A stretch of DNA of 35,024 nt, taken from positions 1 to 35,024 of the forward strand of contig NZ_JAQTQD010000023.1 in assembly GCF_028712425.1 (NCBI RefSeq), in the 5' to 3' direction. The notes beneath the pieces were generated by a model. That model did no database searches and was not told the origin of the DNA. It saw only the letters and a list, made by a program, of their open reading frames with translations. Shown here in pieces: positions 23,904-33,492 of this stretch. Source of the DNA: Methanoregula sp. GTDB lineage: Archaea; Halobacteriota; Methanomicrobia; Methanomicrobiales; Methanospirillaceae. Position 1 is the stretch's first letter. Each line of letters begins with the position of its first letter. The position numbers and the translations under genes are program-made.

Positions 23904-26900
23904 TTATCTTCGTCCTTTCCGGATCTTGAAATATGGCTCATCCCGGAACAATGTCGGGTTCTTCCTGCGGGTCCACCACGTTCTTGCAAAAAATCCGGTG
24001 ACACAGAGGATGATGATACCAACGATTCCCACCGCGAATAATGGAATTGCCGATCCCGTCTCCTTTGGAACTTCCGTTTCCATCGGTGCGGCCATGGTGT
24101 GAGTCACTGTTGGCCGTGCGGTATTTTTTTCAGCGGAGATCGTTCTCGTTGGTACCGGCTCCGATTCCATTACTTGTGGTGCGGTCTCCGGAATTATCGT
24201 GGCATTTTTGATCAGTGCCGTAGCAAAGTAGGAAAAGCCTTCAGTCGTTGCTTTGAACATGAATTGCCCGTCTTTCTTCCCGACGTACTCGGTGGGCAGT
24301 TTCTCCCACGCCTTGTCGTGGTACCGCAGCAACTGGACATCGCGGAAGGTCATCTCCTGTTCGTTCAGCCAGCTCTCGCTGACGGTGAACTCGATTATCC
24401 CCTGATGGATGTCGTCTTCCGTTGCGTGATAGACGTCAATCTTCTGGTACTCGTACACCTTTGCACCCGTATAGGGCAGTCCCTGTGGCAGGGAGCTGAT
24501 CTTCTCCGAGATAACGAACATATCCTTGAGAGTCCCGATGGTCTGGACGGATATTTTCGAGATATGGGTCTGGCCGGTCATCTGGTACGTGGACCAGGGG
24601 CCGGTGCTGGGATCGATGGGGGCGAGCTGGAATTTGGAAACGGACGACACCGTCGAGGACGATGTTGAAGGACCGTCATCTCCTCCGTTGACGGAGGAGC
24701 TGCCGGAGGAGGGAGTATCGGGAGTGCTGCTTGTCGTTGAGATCGAGGCCACCGAGAAGACCGAGAGGCCGTTGGGCGAGATGACGGTGAGCGTGAAGAT
24801 GCCGGCGTCGGGACCGGTCACCTCCGGTATCAGGATCTCGGTCGTGCCGTCTTCGGCCTTCCGGAGGACCGCGAGCTCGCTGACGTCGCCGTGTTCGTTC
24901 ACCCACACCTCGCTGACGGTCATGGTCAGGGTGGCAGACTCGATGATCGCATTGGCACCGCCGTCCCCGGCATTGGCGAGCTCGGCCTTCTGGATGTTTA
25001 AGGTGTAGGCGATATCATTGATCTCCTTGCCTTTCTCTTCTACGAAGAGGGTAAACGAGGTCTGGGCCGCCGGGTCCGGGTCCTTGGTGATGGTCTGCGT
25101 TATCGCCGCATCCTCACCCGGCATGGCGCTCATGTTCAGCGCGATCTGGACGGTCGGCGATCCCACGGATGCGATGGGTTCCGTAACCGTGACCGGTTCG
25201 GTGACGGCCCTGACCGAGCCGACCGTGCCGTTGACGATCCCGGCCCCGGGCTCGGGCGTACCCGCGAGGGTGATGGCCATGGATGACCAGCTGCTCGTGT
25301 TCGTGATGGTGACGATGTTGCCGCTCTGCGTGACATTGGCGGTCATGTTGATCGAGACGTTCTGGACGCCGCCCACGATCGTGGCCTTCACGTCATGGAC
25401 AATGAACTTGTTCTTCTCGACCACCGGTGCGATCACCGTGATGAACGCCGTTTTCGTTGCGGTGCTGCTGCCTGCTGCATTGGTCGCGGTCAGGCGGACC
25501 GTGTACGTCCCGTTGGTCAGGTACCTGTGGACCGGGTTCTGTTCGTCTGAGGTGATGCCGTCGCCGAAGTCCCAGGACCACGAGGTCGGGGCATTGGTGG
25601 ACCCGTCGGTGAATTTCACCGCGAACGGCATGTCGCCTACCGTCCGGTTGGCGATGAACGCCGGCACCGGCTTTACCACTCCCGGGGTAGGTGTCGGTGT
25701 TACTTCTGCGCCCACCGTGACGCAGTCCGGTATCGCGAGGAAGGAACTGCCGGCCGCGTTTGTCACGGTCAGGTTGACCGTGTAGTTGCCATTCGCCGCA
25801 TACGTGTGGACCGGGTGCTGCACTGTAGCATTCACGCTGGTGCCATCGCCGAAGTCCCAGTGCCAGCTGGTCGGGCTGCCCGTGGATTTATCCGTGAAGA
25901 CGATCGTCACCGGGGCGGTTCCGGCTTTCTTGTCCACCGAGAAGATCGCCACCGGCGCCGATCCTGCCGGACCCACCGTGATGTAATTGGTGACCCGGTG
26001 GCTGCTGCCGCCGGCCGCGTTCGTCACCGTCAGGTTGACCGCGTATGTCCCGGCGTTCAGATACACATGCTCGACATCCTGGACATCCGATGTGCTGCCG
26101 TCGCCGAAGTCCCAGAGCCAGGCGGTTGGTTCGCCCATCGTGGAATCGTCGTGGAACAGTACCGCCAGCGGGGCCGGGCCGCTCGTTACATTGGCGCTGA
26201 ACGCTGCAACCGGCGGGACTGTTGCTGCGGTCACGGTGATGTAGCCCGTGACTCTCTTACTGTTGCTCCCGGCGGAGTTGGTGGCGGTCAGGTTCACCGT
26301 ATACGTCCCTGCTGCTACGTAGGTGTGGACTGGGTTCTGCTTCGTGGCATTCGTGGCATCGTTGTCGCCGAAATCCCAAAGCCAGCCGGTTGGGGTGTTC
26401 GTGGATGTGTCCGTGAATGTCACCGTCAGCGGTGCGGTGCCCGACGCCGGCGCGGCGCTGAATGCCGCTACCGGTGTTGTGGCGGGAGTGCCGGGATACC
26501 GGACCGCGAGGGTTGCAAGACTGATCTTAAACGAGGGACCGCCATTCGTGAAGGCAAAGGTATTGAGTTCAGCCGGCTTGAGTTCCCGTGTCACATTAAA
26601 CGAATTATACTTCCAGTAATCATTGGATCCAAGGTTCAACGGGGTGAGGGAATTACCATTGAGCGTATGGGTTGCATCGGCACTGGAATGGGCAACCTCA
26701 GTTATTGAGGCTTCGGTCCACCCGGGGGCAAACGATCCTGCATCCAACGCGGTTGAACTGCTCCCGGTCATCCAGTCATTGCCGTGGTTAACAACGTATT
26801 TCACCTGGTCGGTGTCGCCATCGTTATAAGCAGCCACAAGAGTGACTGCCTTGAGCCGGCCATCATAACCACCATCCTTGCCAACCGGCGCACCAATATT

Positions 26901-29900
26901 GGATGAGGTCACGCGAATCTTCGGGTGGGCAGATGTGATCAGGTTTGTCACATCATACCATGCTTCATAGTCTGAGAAGACTTTCGTGACATGGTCGTTC
27001 AACGGGTACGCATAAGGCTGCTTGTTCGGCGAATTGGTATTCGATTCGGACTGGATATCGCAGTCTTCGGTGCCAAGCACGGTCTCGAACGTTCCGTCGC
27101 CATCGCCATCGAACTCGGTAGTGATGCGAACCGGGAGGTTATTGAGCCCTGAACCGGAATAGTCGTTCACGAAAACCTGTGCCCACGTGATATTACTGCC
27201 GGATGCAGGCAGGTCGTACGTGTAGGTGGCAGTTGTTCCATCCCATGGGGACTGGGAAAGGATGTAGAGACCACCAGAGACGGTCCCATTCCGGATCGTT
27301 GTCAGGGTATCGTGCAGTTTCCCGGCGGTAAACGCGTGCCGAATGGTCTTGTTGCTGCTCCCGTACATGGCATTCGTAACCGTGAGACGAATATCGTATG
27401 TCCCGACACGGGGGAAGGCGAGATTTGACGGACTCCTTGCCCCGGATCCAAACGCAGTCCAGGCAGATTCATTATAGTTTCGGTATTCCCACAGGTACGT
27501 GTCAACGGTTCCGGTGGATGAGTCCGTGAACGAGACCGTGACAGGCGCGAGCCCATGCGGCATCTTCCCTTCACCGTCAAGGACTACCGTGAAGTTGGCA
27601 ACCGGGGCATCTCCACCGGGGGAGCCGCCAGTAACAGCGATATATTCCGACATTACTTTAAAGTTACTGCCATCCGCATTCGTTGCGGTGAGATTCACCG
27701 TATAATTGCCGGCGTTCGCATACGTGTGGACCGGATTCTGTTTGGTGGCATTGGTGTTGTCCCCGTCGCCGAAGTCCCAGAACCAGCTGGAGGGCGTGTT
27801 GGTGGATGCGTCGGAAAACTGCGCGGTAAACGGCGCGGTGCCGGAGGTTGTGGCAACGGTGAAACCGGCAACCGGGACGGATGAGGCAGAGCCTTCGTAC
27901 TCGACTTTGAGGATGGCAGTGGCGGCCGCGAACGTCTCCCCGTCGCATTCGAAGATCGCCTCGTTGCCGGACTCTTTCACAAGGCTTGTCACTTCGCGGG
28001 AGTTATACCCGACCTGTGCTCCGCCATAATTCCAGGATTTGGTCCACTCGTTGCCATTGAAATAGAGGTTGCCCCGATCGTCCGCGTGCGGAGCGATGGT
28101 CAGGAGATCGGCGCGTTTCATCGTCGTGGTACTGATCGCCGGGCCCGTGAACGGGGCATGCGCCATGCCCGTATCTCCGCTGGTCTGGTAGAAGAGATCG
28201 AATTCGTCGTTGAGGAAGATGACCTTCCTGGTTTCGGCCGGATTCTCGTACACAACCACCAGCACCATGCCCGTGATGGGCGGCCAGGAATCCGTTACTG
28301 TCACATTGTTGCCGGAGGGATCGAACACATCCGTCACGTTATACACAACGGAACCGAAGGGATAATCGTAGCCCGAGTATCCGCCGTATCCTTTACGATC
28401 GGTATAGTGGGCGCTCACCGGCACGCGAATATTATTGAATACCGCCGCATGGGTACCATCCGCGGACACGTTCTTCATCACTTCGCTGTTGTCCCAGTTA
28501 TAGAACGAATAGAGACGGGCGTCGATGATTTTCGCACCTGTCGGCACGGGGAGGTTGGAGGAGGTCCACTGCGTTGATGCCGATTTGTAAGCCGAATTCC
28601 CGAACGAGACAATGAGGTTACCGTTCAGGTCGTACGTTCTTCGGGTGATAAGATCGCTGCCATCGGTGTAGCGCTTGGAGCCGTACCCGTTGTATACAGT
28701 CGCGACATGCGTAGAGTAGATGTTGTTTGTCTCATCTGTCTCTGTAATAAGATTATCCGGATCGCAGGTCACGGTGTAGGGTACTGATTCCCCATAGCGG
28801 TATATCGTGGGATCAGATATGTACGTAGTGACGGTATTTCCCGGGGGGATCGTGAGATTGTCGAGGGTCCACCCATAGGACACCCAGGATCCCGCGCCCG
28901 CGCTGCCATAGGTGACGTTTATCATCGTACCGTTATACACGATGCTCGCGTTGACCGGGCCGACGATTGTTCCCGGGCCGTTGTTGCGCAGGTCTATGCG
29001 GATGCCGTTGCCCAGGTTCGCGAAGGGGCTGTATACCGGGGGATTGATCAGCAGGTTGCTCTGGAGATCGCCGGCATTTGAAGATACCTGGATAAAATCG
29101 GATTTGATTATACTGTTGGATCCGTCGGGTCCGGTAACGGTGAGATTGACCGTGTAATTTCCGGCAGTGTAGTACGTATGACTTGGATTCTGCTCGTTAC
29201 TGTCCATCGTTCCATCATTATTGAAATCCCAGCTCCAGTTCGTTATTGTGCCGGTCGACGAATCAGTGAAGGTGACTGTTAATGGGACATAGCCATCAGT
29301 TAATGCAGTAGAGAAATTAGCCAGTGGAGGTGAACTGGTTACGGAAATATAATCCGTTTTTACCAGTGAACTGCTGCCTCCGGCATTTTTCACAGTCAGA
29401 TTGATAGAATATATGCCGGTATTTGTATATGCATACGTCGGATTCTGTTCTGTGCTGTCCACAATACCATCGTTGTTAAAATCCCACATCCAGACGATCG
29501 GGGAATTCGTGGATTTGTCCGTGAAATGAACCGTAAATGGTGCGGCTCCACCCGTTTCGCCCGCACTGAAATCGGCGACAGGGGGCGTTACACCCTGTGA
29601 TGTGAAGACGAGCGCCGGTTCTGTGTCTGCGAGTTGCCGAACAAATATCCAGTCATAGTATCCGGTATTCGATCCGCTTGACATCAGACTGACCGGAAGG
29701 ACGACCACAGGATTGCTCGATCCTATGGTATATGGATTGGATTCTGTCTGGATTGCAGACTGGGACTTATTCCAGAATAACTCGATCTTTTGATAGGAGT
29801 TGGGCAGGCTTCCCACACTTACACCTGTGGTAGTTCCATCGACTTTAGTATATATTGTGCCTTTTTTTGCAGCCCCAACACCAAAGAAACAACTGTTACT

Positions 29901-30599
29901 GCCGGAATATTCTCCAAATGACATTCTCTGTGTGTGCCCGTACAGGTTGGCATATGCACGTATTGAAGCGTTGTTGAGGAACTGAGCCCGGGTATCGATG
30001 ACCCTGCTTCCCTTCATGACAAGTTTGGAATCGCTGATTGTGGGGGAACCGGATATTATGCTCCACTTAGTGGTATTCAGTGAAGCTTCATCGAAGTGAT
30101 CGAAAACCGGGAACGTTGCATCGCCGTTGGATTCACTTTCGATCGTTGCATTTCCATAAAAAATATGTATGGCAACCGAATTTTCTGAACCTGAAGGGAT
30201 CCTCGGAATTTTAACCCAGAAAATTGCATTGTCCGCACCGGTTGGAGTTTCCATCCAGTAGTTCAATGCAGTCCCGTCATCCAATGCAAACCGGATATCG
30301 TTGAAGCTTGGCTGGGAGATTGTAGGCAAGAAGATTTTTCTCCCGGAATTCTCTCCCGAAACATTGTAGAGATCCAGTTCAACCTGATAATCTGTCAGTA
30401 CCGCCGGCGTTCCATTGATGAATACCGTATACTGTGAAGCAAAATTGTCGTGAGTCCACCCAGCAGCAGTAACAAAGCCGGGAACAAGGAGGAGTGACAG
30501 GAAAAATACCAGCGCAACAGGAATGGAATGACGACGGTGTTTCTGTATCTCTCTTCTATATATATTACTTATCTTCGTGCTACTTTTTTTAATTTTCAT
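23904..30599 (-). CDS. giant PKD-domain surface protein (DUF2341, CARDB, DUF3344, PGF-pre-PGF)
   Basis: A 2231-residue exported cell-surface protein. Order of parts: signal peptide (~28-46); DUF2341/lectin-like N terminus (~50-340); two PKD domains (~345-510, WMWDF and WSWDF); CARDB-like domain (~515-630); DUF3344 (~635-905); PKD (~910-990, WFWDFGDG); a diverged PKD (~1000-1090); a second DUF3344 (~1095-1365); four PKDs (~1375-1720, WLWDFGD, WLWDFGDG, WHWDFGDG, WSWDFGDG); a beta-rich part; Ser/Gly linker (~1955-1985); PGF-pre-PGF domain (~2000-2125); and a C-terminal membrane helix (~2183-2205) with a basic tail. PKD and CARDB are adhesive Ig-like folds, so a role in surface contact is likely. 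The AT-rich 5' third differs from the GC-rich remainder. Confidence 0.93.
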   Translation of the reverse strand: MKIKKSSTKISNIYRREIQKHRRHSIPVALVFFLSLLLVPGFVTAAGWTHDNFASQYTVFINGTPAVLTDYQVELDLYNVSGENSGRKIFLPTISQPSFNDIRFALDDGTALNYWMETPTGADNAIFWVKIPRIPSGSENSVAIHIFYGNATIESESNGDATFPVFDHFDEASLNTTKWSIISGSPTISDSKLVMKGSRVIDTRAQFLNNASIRAYANLYGHTQRMSFGEYSGSNSCFFGVGAAKKGTIYTKVDGTTTGVSVGSLPNSYQKIELFWNKSQSAIQTESNPYTIGSSNPVVVLPVSLMSSGSNTGYYDWIFVRQLADTEPALVFTSQGVTPPVADFSAGETGGAAPFTVHFTDKSTNSPIVWMWDFNNDGIVDSTEQNPTYAYTNTGIYSINLTVKNAGGSSSLVKTDYISVTSSPPLANFSTALTDGYVPLTVTFTDSSTGTITNWSWDFNNDGTMDSNEQNPSHTYYTAGNYTVNLTVTGPDGSNSIIKSDFIQVSSNAGDLQSNLLINPPVYSPFANLGNGIRIDLRNNGPGTIVGPVNASIVYNGTMINVTYGSAGAGSWVSYGWTLDNLTIPPGNTVTTYISDPTIYRYGESVPYTVTCDPDNLITETDETNNIYSTHVATVYNGYGSKRYTDGSDLITRRTYDLNGNLIVSFGNSAYKSASTQWTSSNLPVPTGAKIIDARLYSFYNWDNSEVMKNVSADGTHAAVFNNIRVPVSAHYTDRKGYGGYSGYDYPFGSVVYNVTDVFDPSGNNVTVTDSWPPITGMVLVVVYENPAETRKVIFLNDEFDLFYQTSGDTGMAHAPFTGPAISTTTMKRADLLTIAPHADDRGNLYFNGNEWTKSWNYGGAQVGYNSREVTSLVKESGNEAIFECDGETFAAATAILKVEYEGSASSVPVAGFTVATTSGTAPFTAQFSDASTNTPSSWFWDFGDGDNTNATKQNPVHTYANAGNYTVNLTATNADGSNFKVMSEYIAVTGGSPGGDAPVANFTVVLDGEGKMPHGLAPVTVSFTDSSTGTVDTYLWEYRNYNESAWTAFGSGARSPSNLAFPRVGTYDIRLTVTNAMYGSSNKTIRHAFTAGKLHDTLTTIRNGTVSGGLYILSQSPWDGTTATYTYDLPASGSNITWAQVFVNDYSGSGLNNLPVRITTEFDGDGDGTFETVLGTEDCDIQSESNTNSPNKQPYAYPLNDHVTKVFSDYEAWYDVTNLITSAHPKIRVTSSNIGAPVGKDGGYDGRLKAVTLVAAYNDGDTDQVKYVVNHGNDWMTGSSSTALDAGSFAPGWTEASITEVAHSSADATHTLNGNSLTPLNLGSNDYWKYNSFNVTRELKPAELNTFAFTNGGPSFKISLATLAVRYPGTPATTPVAAFSAAPASGTAPLTVTFTDTSTNTPTGWLWDFGDNDATNATKQNPVHTYVAAGTYTVNLTATNSAGSNSKRVTGYITVTAATVPPVAAFSANVTSGPAPLAVLFHDDSTMGEPTAWLWDFGDGSTSDVQDVEHVYLNAGTYAVNLTVTNAAGGSSHRVTNYITVGPAGSAPVAIFSVDKKAGTAPVTIVFTDKSTGSPTSWHWDFGDGTSVNATVQHPVHTYAANGNYTVNLTVTNAAGSSFLAIPDCVTVGAEVTPTPTPGVVKPVPAFIANRTVGDMPFAVKFTDGSTNAPTSWSWDFGDGITSDEQNPVHRYLTNGTYTVRLTATNAAGSSTATKTAFITVIAPVVEKNKFIVHDVKATIVGGVQNVSINMTANVTQSGNIVTITNTSSWSSMAITLAGTPEPGAGIVNGTVGSVRAVTEPVTVTEPIASVGSPTVQIALNMSAMPGEDAAITQTITKDPDPAAQTSFTLFVEEKGKEINDIAYTLNIQKAELANAGDGGANAIIESATLTMTVSEVWVNEHGDVSELAVLRKAEDGTTEILIPEVTGPDAGIFTLTVISPNGLSVFSVASISTTSSTPDTPSSGSSSVNGGDDGPSTSSSTVSSVSKFQLAPIDPSTGPWSTYQMTGQTHISKISVQTIGTLKDMFVISEKISSLPQGLPYTGAKVYEYQKIDVYHATEDDIHQGIIEFTVSESWLNEQEMTFRDVQLLRYHDKAWEKLPTEYVGKKDGQFMFKATTEGFSYFATALIKNATIIPETAPQVMESEPVPTRTISAEKNTARPTVTHTMAAPMETEVPKETGSAIPLFAVGIVGIIILCVTGFFARTWWTRRKNPTLFRDEPYFKIRKGRR

Positions 30600-30887
30600 A
30601 GTAATTACTACTAACTTTTTTAATTAATTTGTTAACAATTAAAACTTTTCAAATGATGACGAGCAGAAAATAATAGAATAATTTCCCTTCATTTTTCTGG
30701 GTAAAAATAAAATGATATCTGCCTCTTGAAAACAAGATATCCGCCGTTTATTCAGTTCCCGGCAATGAGGAACAGTTGTCTCTTTATAAATGAAAAGAAA
30801 TTCTTGCACGTATCATCTGCGTTTACCTGGTGGGGTGGGGATTATATCCCCTAATCCGACCAGTGTTCTTCTCGCAACGCATTCAAA
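30600..30887. other. AT-rich intergenic promoter region
   Basis: This stretch between the giant gene and the DUF3344 gene is strongly AT-rich. On the minus strand TTTTAATTG and TTAATTAAAAAAG near 30620-30650 are TATA-like and would serve the giant gene at 30599. No ORF or RNA gene is seen. Confidence 0.4.
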
Positions 30888-31886
30888 TCAGGATCCGGAT
30901 TGGATCTTCAGGAACGCAAGGGGTAGTTTGTAGAAGTTGGCTGTCCTGTTGTAAGACAGGTAATTATTCGAACCTATCACGGTATCTGAAAGTGATTTCG
31001 ATGAGAGTCCTGTCTGGTTTCCTTGGATATTGGTCAGGCCTGTGAGGGATCTTCCATTCCACGTATATACGCCATCATTGCTTGCCAGGTAATTTGCATA
31101 GATCTTTGCGGCAACAAACGAATTGTTGGATGCTCCATTAAACCAAGTCTCCCCTGGGACCTGATTATTGGCCTTGTATGTAATCGGGTCTTGCCCCTCA
31201 TTCACCCAGTAGCGGGTAACGTAGGCGCTGGAAGAGACATTGTACGCAACGACCAATGTTGCCTGTTTGATCCTGCCGTCAAATTTCGGGCTCGTATTTG
31301 TAGTAACGATGTTGACATTGACGTCACTCGTTGTGATTAAATTCGTAACATCGAATGCCGAGACGTAATCGCTGGTGTCTCTTGAAAGGCTGACGAAATA
31401 ATCATCAGGATAAAATACACTTGTCGTGTTGATACCGGAGGTATTAAAATACTCCAAATCAAGAGGCTGGTTTTGTGCTAACGTGTATGCATTATTCGAT
31501 CTCAGAGTGACTGACTCGTATCCCTTATAATTCGACAGCATATTTCCGCTGTAGACCGTGACATAGAGTCGCGCGAATTTAACATTTCCCCCGGTTGCCG
31601 GTACCGTGAAATTCGCCCAGACATCCCGGTCGATCGCACCTGAGTTATCCCATGTCGTCGTCGATGTATTGACCCAGAAATCACCGTTTACCACACCGGG
31701 CATCCCTGCGATCGTTTCGGGCGGCAGTCCCTTGTAGTAGTCATCCGCCGACACCACGCCGGCCATCGACATCACCGCAACGATCACCAGCGCCATCATG
31801 AGCGCGAGCGACCTGCGCGGCCGGGCCCTGCCCTTCAGCAGGGCGGCAAACCGGCCGTGCCTGCTTTCTGTTCGTTTCGTTTCCAT
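30888..31886 (-). CDS. secreted DUF3344 domain protein
   Basis: The 332-residue product has a Lys/Arg-rich n-region with RPRR, a hydrophobic helix (LALMMALVIVAVMSMAGVV) and a likely cleavage after VSA, then one DUF3344 domain covering nearly all of the mature part (DVWANFTVPATGGNVKFARLYVTVYSG, FDVTNLIT, KFDGRIKQATLVVAYN, YWVNEGQDP). It ends in FLKIQSGS right after the domain, with no membrane helix or sorting tail, so it should be released or bound non-covalently. The same domain occurs twice in the giant neighbour. The signal-peptide codons are GC-rich, the domain AT-rich. GGAG precedes the ATG at 31886. Confidence 0.9.
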   Translation of the reverse strand: METKRTESRHGRFAALLKGRARPRRSLALMMALVIVAVMSMAGVVSADDYYKGLPPETIAGMPGVVNGDFWVNTSTTTWDNSGAIDRDVWANFTVPATGGNVKFARLYVTVYSGNMLSNYKGYESVTLRSNNAYTLAQNQPLDLEYFNTSGINTTSVFYPDDYFVSLSRDTSDYVSAFDVTNLITTSDVNVNIVTTNTSPKFDGRIKQATLVVAYNVSSSAYVTRYWVNEGQDPITYKANNQVPGETWFNGASNNSFVAAKIYANYLASNDGVYTWNGRSLTGLTNIQGNQTGLSSKSLSDTVIGSNNYLSYNRTANFYKLPLAFLKIQSGS

Positions 31887-32347
31887 TGGTTTTACTCCAT
31901 GTCCGCGAGGCCGGCCATGGATAGGATGGTGTAATCATCAGCAGACCGGTTGCGAACAGGTATGCCTCTGCGCAGAAGCTATTAATACGTTTCTGCTTAT
32001 TCGTAACACTTTATTTTACAATTTTTCTATTTATGATACTGAGCCGGGGATAATGGTATAAATAGTACATTATACGGATCCTCCTATACGATAGACGAAT
32101 TTGTATAGAATCTGCGGTATCTTCCGGAGGGGATTTTTCCAGCGGGCGGGGGCCTGTATTTAGGCTACGGCCCGGTGAAGCGAAGGACCGGGATCTCTCA
32201 TTGGCAGGGAAAACACAGAGCCGGGATCACGGGTGGGTGGCGCGTACAAACCGCAGGTCCGGACCGGGAAAATTCCGGACGGGCGTGGGCAGGATCAGGG
32301 TATTGATGTGCGGGCCGGCACCAGGTAACCGGTTTGGCCGGCATGCC
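31887..32347. other. intergenic region upstream of the DUF3344 gene
   Basis: On the minus strand TATTAATAG near 31985 and CATAAATAG near 32030 are TATA-like candidates for the DUF3344 gene. The part 32120-32345 is GC-rich; short frames on both strands there resemble no family and have no good start signals. Confidence 0.35.
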
Positions 32348-32365
32348 ATAACGAAGGTTCGTTAT
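32348..32365. promoter_or_regulatory. 18-bp perfect palindrome
   Basis: ATAACGAAGGTTCGTTAT is self-complementary over all 18 bases. It lies between the 3' end of the toxin gene and the DUF3344 promoter region. It may be an operator or, in RNA, a hairpin downstream of the toxin-antitoxin operon. Confidence 0.4.
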
Positions 32366-32397
32366 CCCGGTTTCCGTATGCAACGGGTATATGCTTT

Positions 32398-32406
32398 AAA
32401 AAAAAA
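32398..32406 (-). terminator. poly-T tract after the toxin-antitoxin operon
   Basis: Nine consecutive A on the plus strand give a T9 run on the minus strand, ~135 nt after the toxin stop. Such runs terminate archaeal RNA polymerase. Confidence 0.4.
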
Positions 32407-32539
32407 GTTCAGGCGCTTCGCGTGATCGTGGCAGTATTTTACCCGTACGGAGCTTGAAAAAACCAAAACCAGGATCCTGAAAATTCCCCGATGGCCACCA
32501 TCGTTGAAATCTCTCCCTAAACGCTGCACGGAAAGAGGA

Positions 32540-33052
32540 TTATTCCGGATCGGGATATTCCTCAACAGACGCCAGTGCTCTGCAATATAATTGATCGTCA
32601 ATATAAAAACCCATCCGTTCCCGGAGGGCATTGAGTTCGAACCGGAGCGAATCGATCGTTCCCTCCCGTTTTGCCCTCATGAGGATACCGATCACCCCAG
32701 TCTTACGAAGGCCAAACGTGGCGGCTACCCGACGCGCATCGGTTTCATCCAGGAGAATAAGATCTGCATTCAGCTCCAGGGCAAGCACTATTGCTTCTGC
32801 CTCCCCACGGTGCAGATCCTGACACAGCAGATTCACCAGATGGTTGTTATCAGGTTTCTTCCGGGAGATCCATCCCTGGCCACATGCCTCCCGGACTTCA
32901 GCCGCTCCCGGTAATATATCCCCCGAGGTGGCAATCTCATCCCATACCGACGGAGGGATAATGATCTCGCTGAACATTTCATGCAGGAGACCCCACCTGC
33001 CAATCCCCGCGAGATTGATCAGGGGAGACGAGTCACTGATCACAGCGGGCAT
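32540..33052 (-). CDS. PIN-domain toxin, DUF3368 family
   Basis: The ~170-residue protein has the PIN nuclease layout: the first acidic residue in AVISDSSPLINLA, Glu in HRGEAEAIVLALE and Asp in LILLDETDARR, which together bind the metal ion. Such toxins cut RNA when not held by their antitoxin. The ATG at 33052 begins one residue before the first strand; ATG 33064 would add four residues. The gene overlaps the end of the upstream UPF0175 gene by 20 bp, the usual type II arrangement with the antitoxin first. Confidence 0.9.
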   Translation of the reverse strand: MPAVISDSSPLINLAGIGRWGLLHEMFSEIIIPPSVWDEIATSGDILPGAAEVREACGQGWISRKKPDNNHLVNLLCQDLHRGEAEAIVLALELNADLILLDETDARRVAATFGLRKTGVIGILMRAKREGTIDSLRFELNALRERMGFYIDDQLYCRALASVEEYPDPE

Positions 33053-33293
33053 ATTCAATATCATCTTCGAGATCCTGGTCCGTGTAATGCCGGGGTATTT
33101 TTCGTGCCCTTAACAGGGTATTGAATTGCCAGCGATCCACTCCTGCAATCTGGCAGGCATTACCGGAAGACACTGCACCTCTCTGGTACAATGCCAGCGC
33201 CAGTTCTTTTTTAAGTTCGTACTCCAGATCATCAGGTGGAAAGCGGATCCCATGTAAGACATGTTCCGGAATTTTAAGACAGATATCTCCCAT
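33033..33293 (-). CDS. UPF0175 family antitoxin
   Basis: The 86-residue protein matches UPF0175: an N-terminal strand (DICLKIPEHVL), then ELKKELALALYQRGAVSSGNACQIAGVDRWQFNTLL, a helix-turn-helix that recognises DNA, and a C-terminal tail (YTDQDLEDDIEYA) that would cover the toxin. It probably represses its own operon. A TATA-like TTTATTA lies near 33346-33352 on the minus strand, ~55 nt upstream. Confidence 0.88.
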   Translation of the reverse strand: MGDICLKIPEHVLHGIRFPPDDLEYELKKELALALYQRGAVSSGNACQIAGVDRWQFNTLLRARKIPRHYTDQDLEDDIEYARCDQ

Positions 33294-33492
33294 AGATTCA
33301 CCGATCTGGAAATACTTTTCCTGATGATAGGATATGCCCCGTGCTTAGTAATAAATCCTAGTATGGGTGGAATCTGTCGGGCAGCCTGAGACAACGGATG
33401 CACGCGGATGTCAGGCCCGGAATCATGAGCCGGACGGGTATGCGGCAGGGGAATTTGTCAGGACACAGTACAACAATACAAAAAAGAAACCA

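Noticed and set aside
23904-30599. Plus-strand frames up to 300 codons across the giant gene
   Set aside because: They are antisense shadows; their repeated content mirrors the PKD repeats.
32198-32425. Overlapping 61-74-codon frames on both strands
   Set aside because: No family resemblance, no ribosome site, and composition like intergenic GC-rich DNA.
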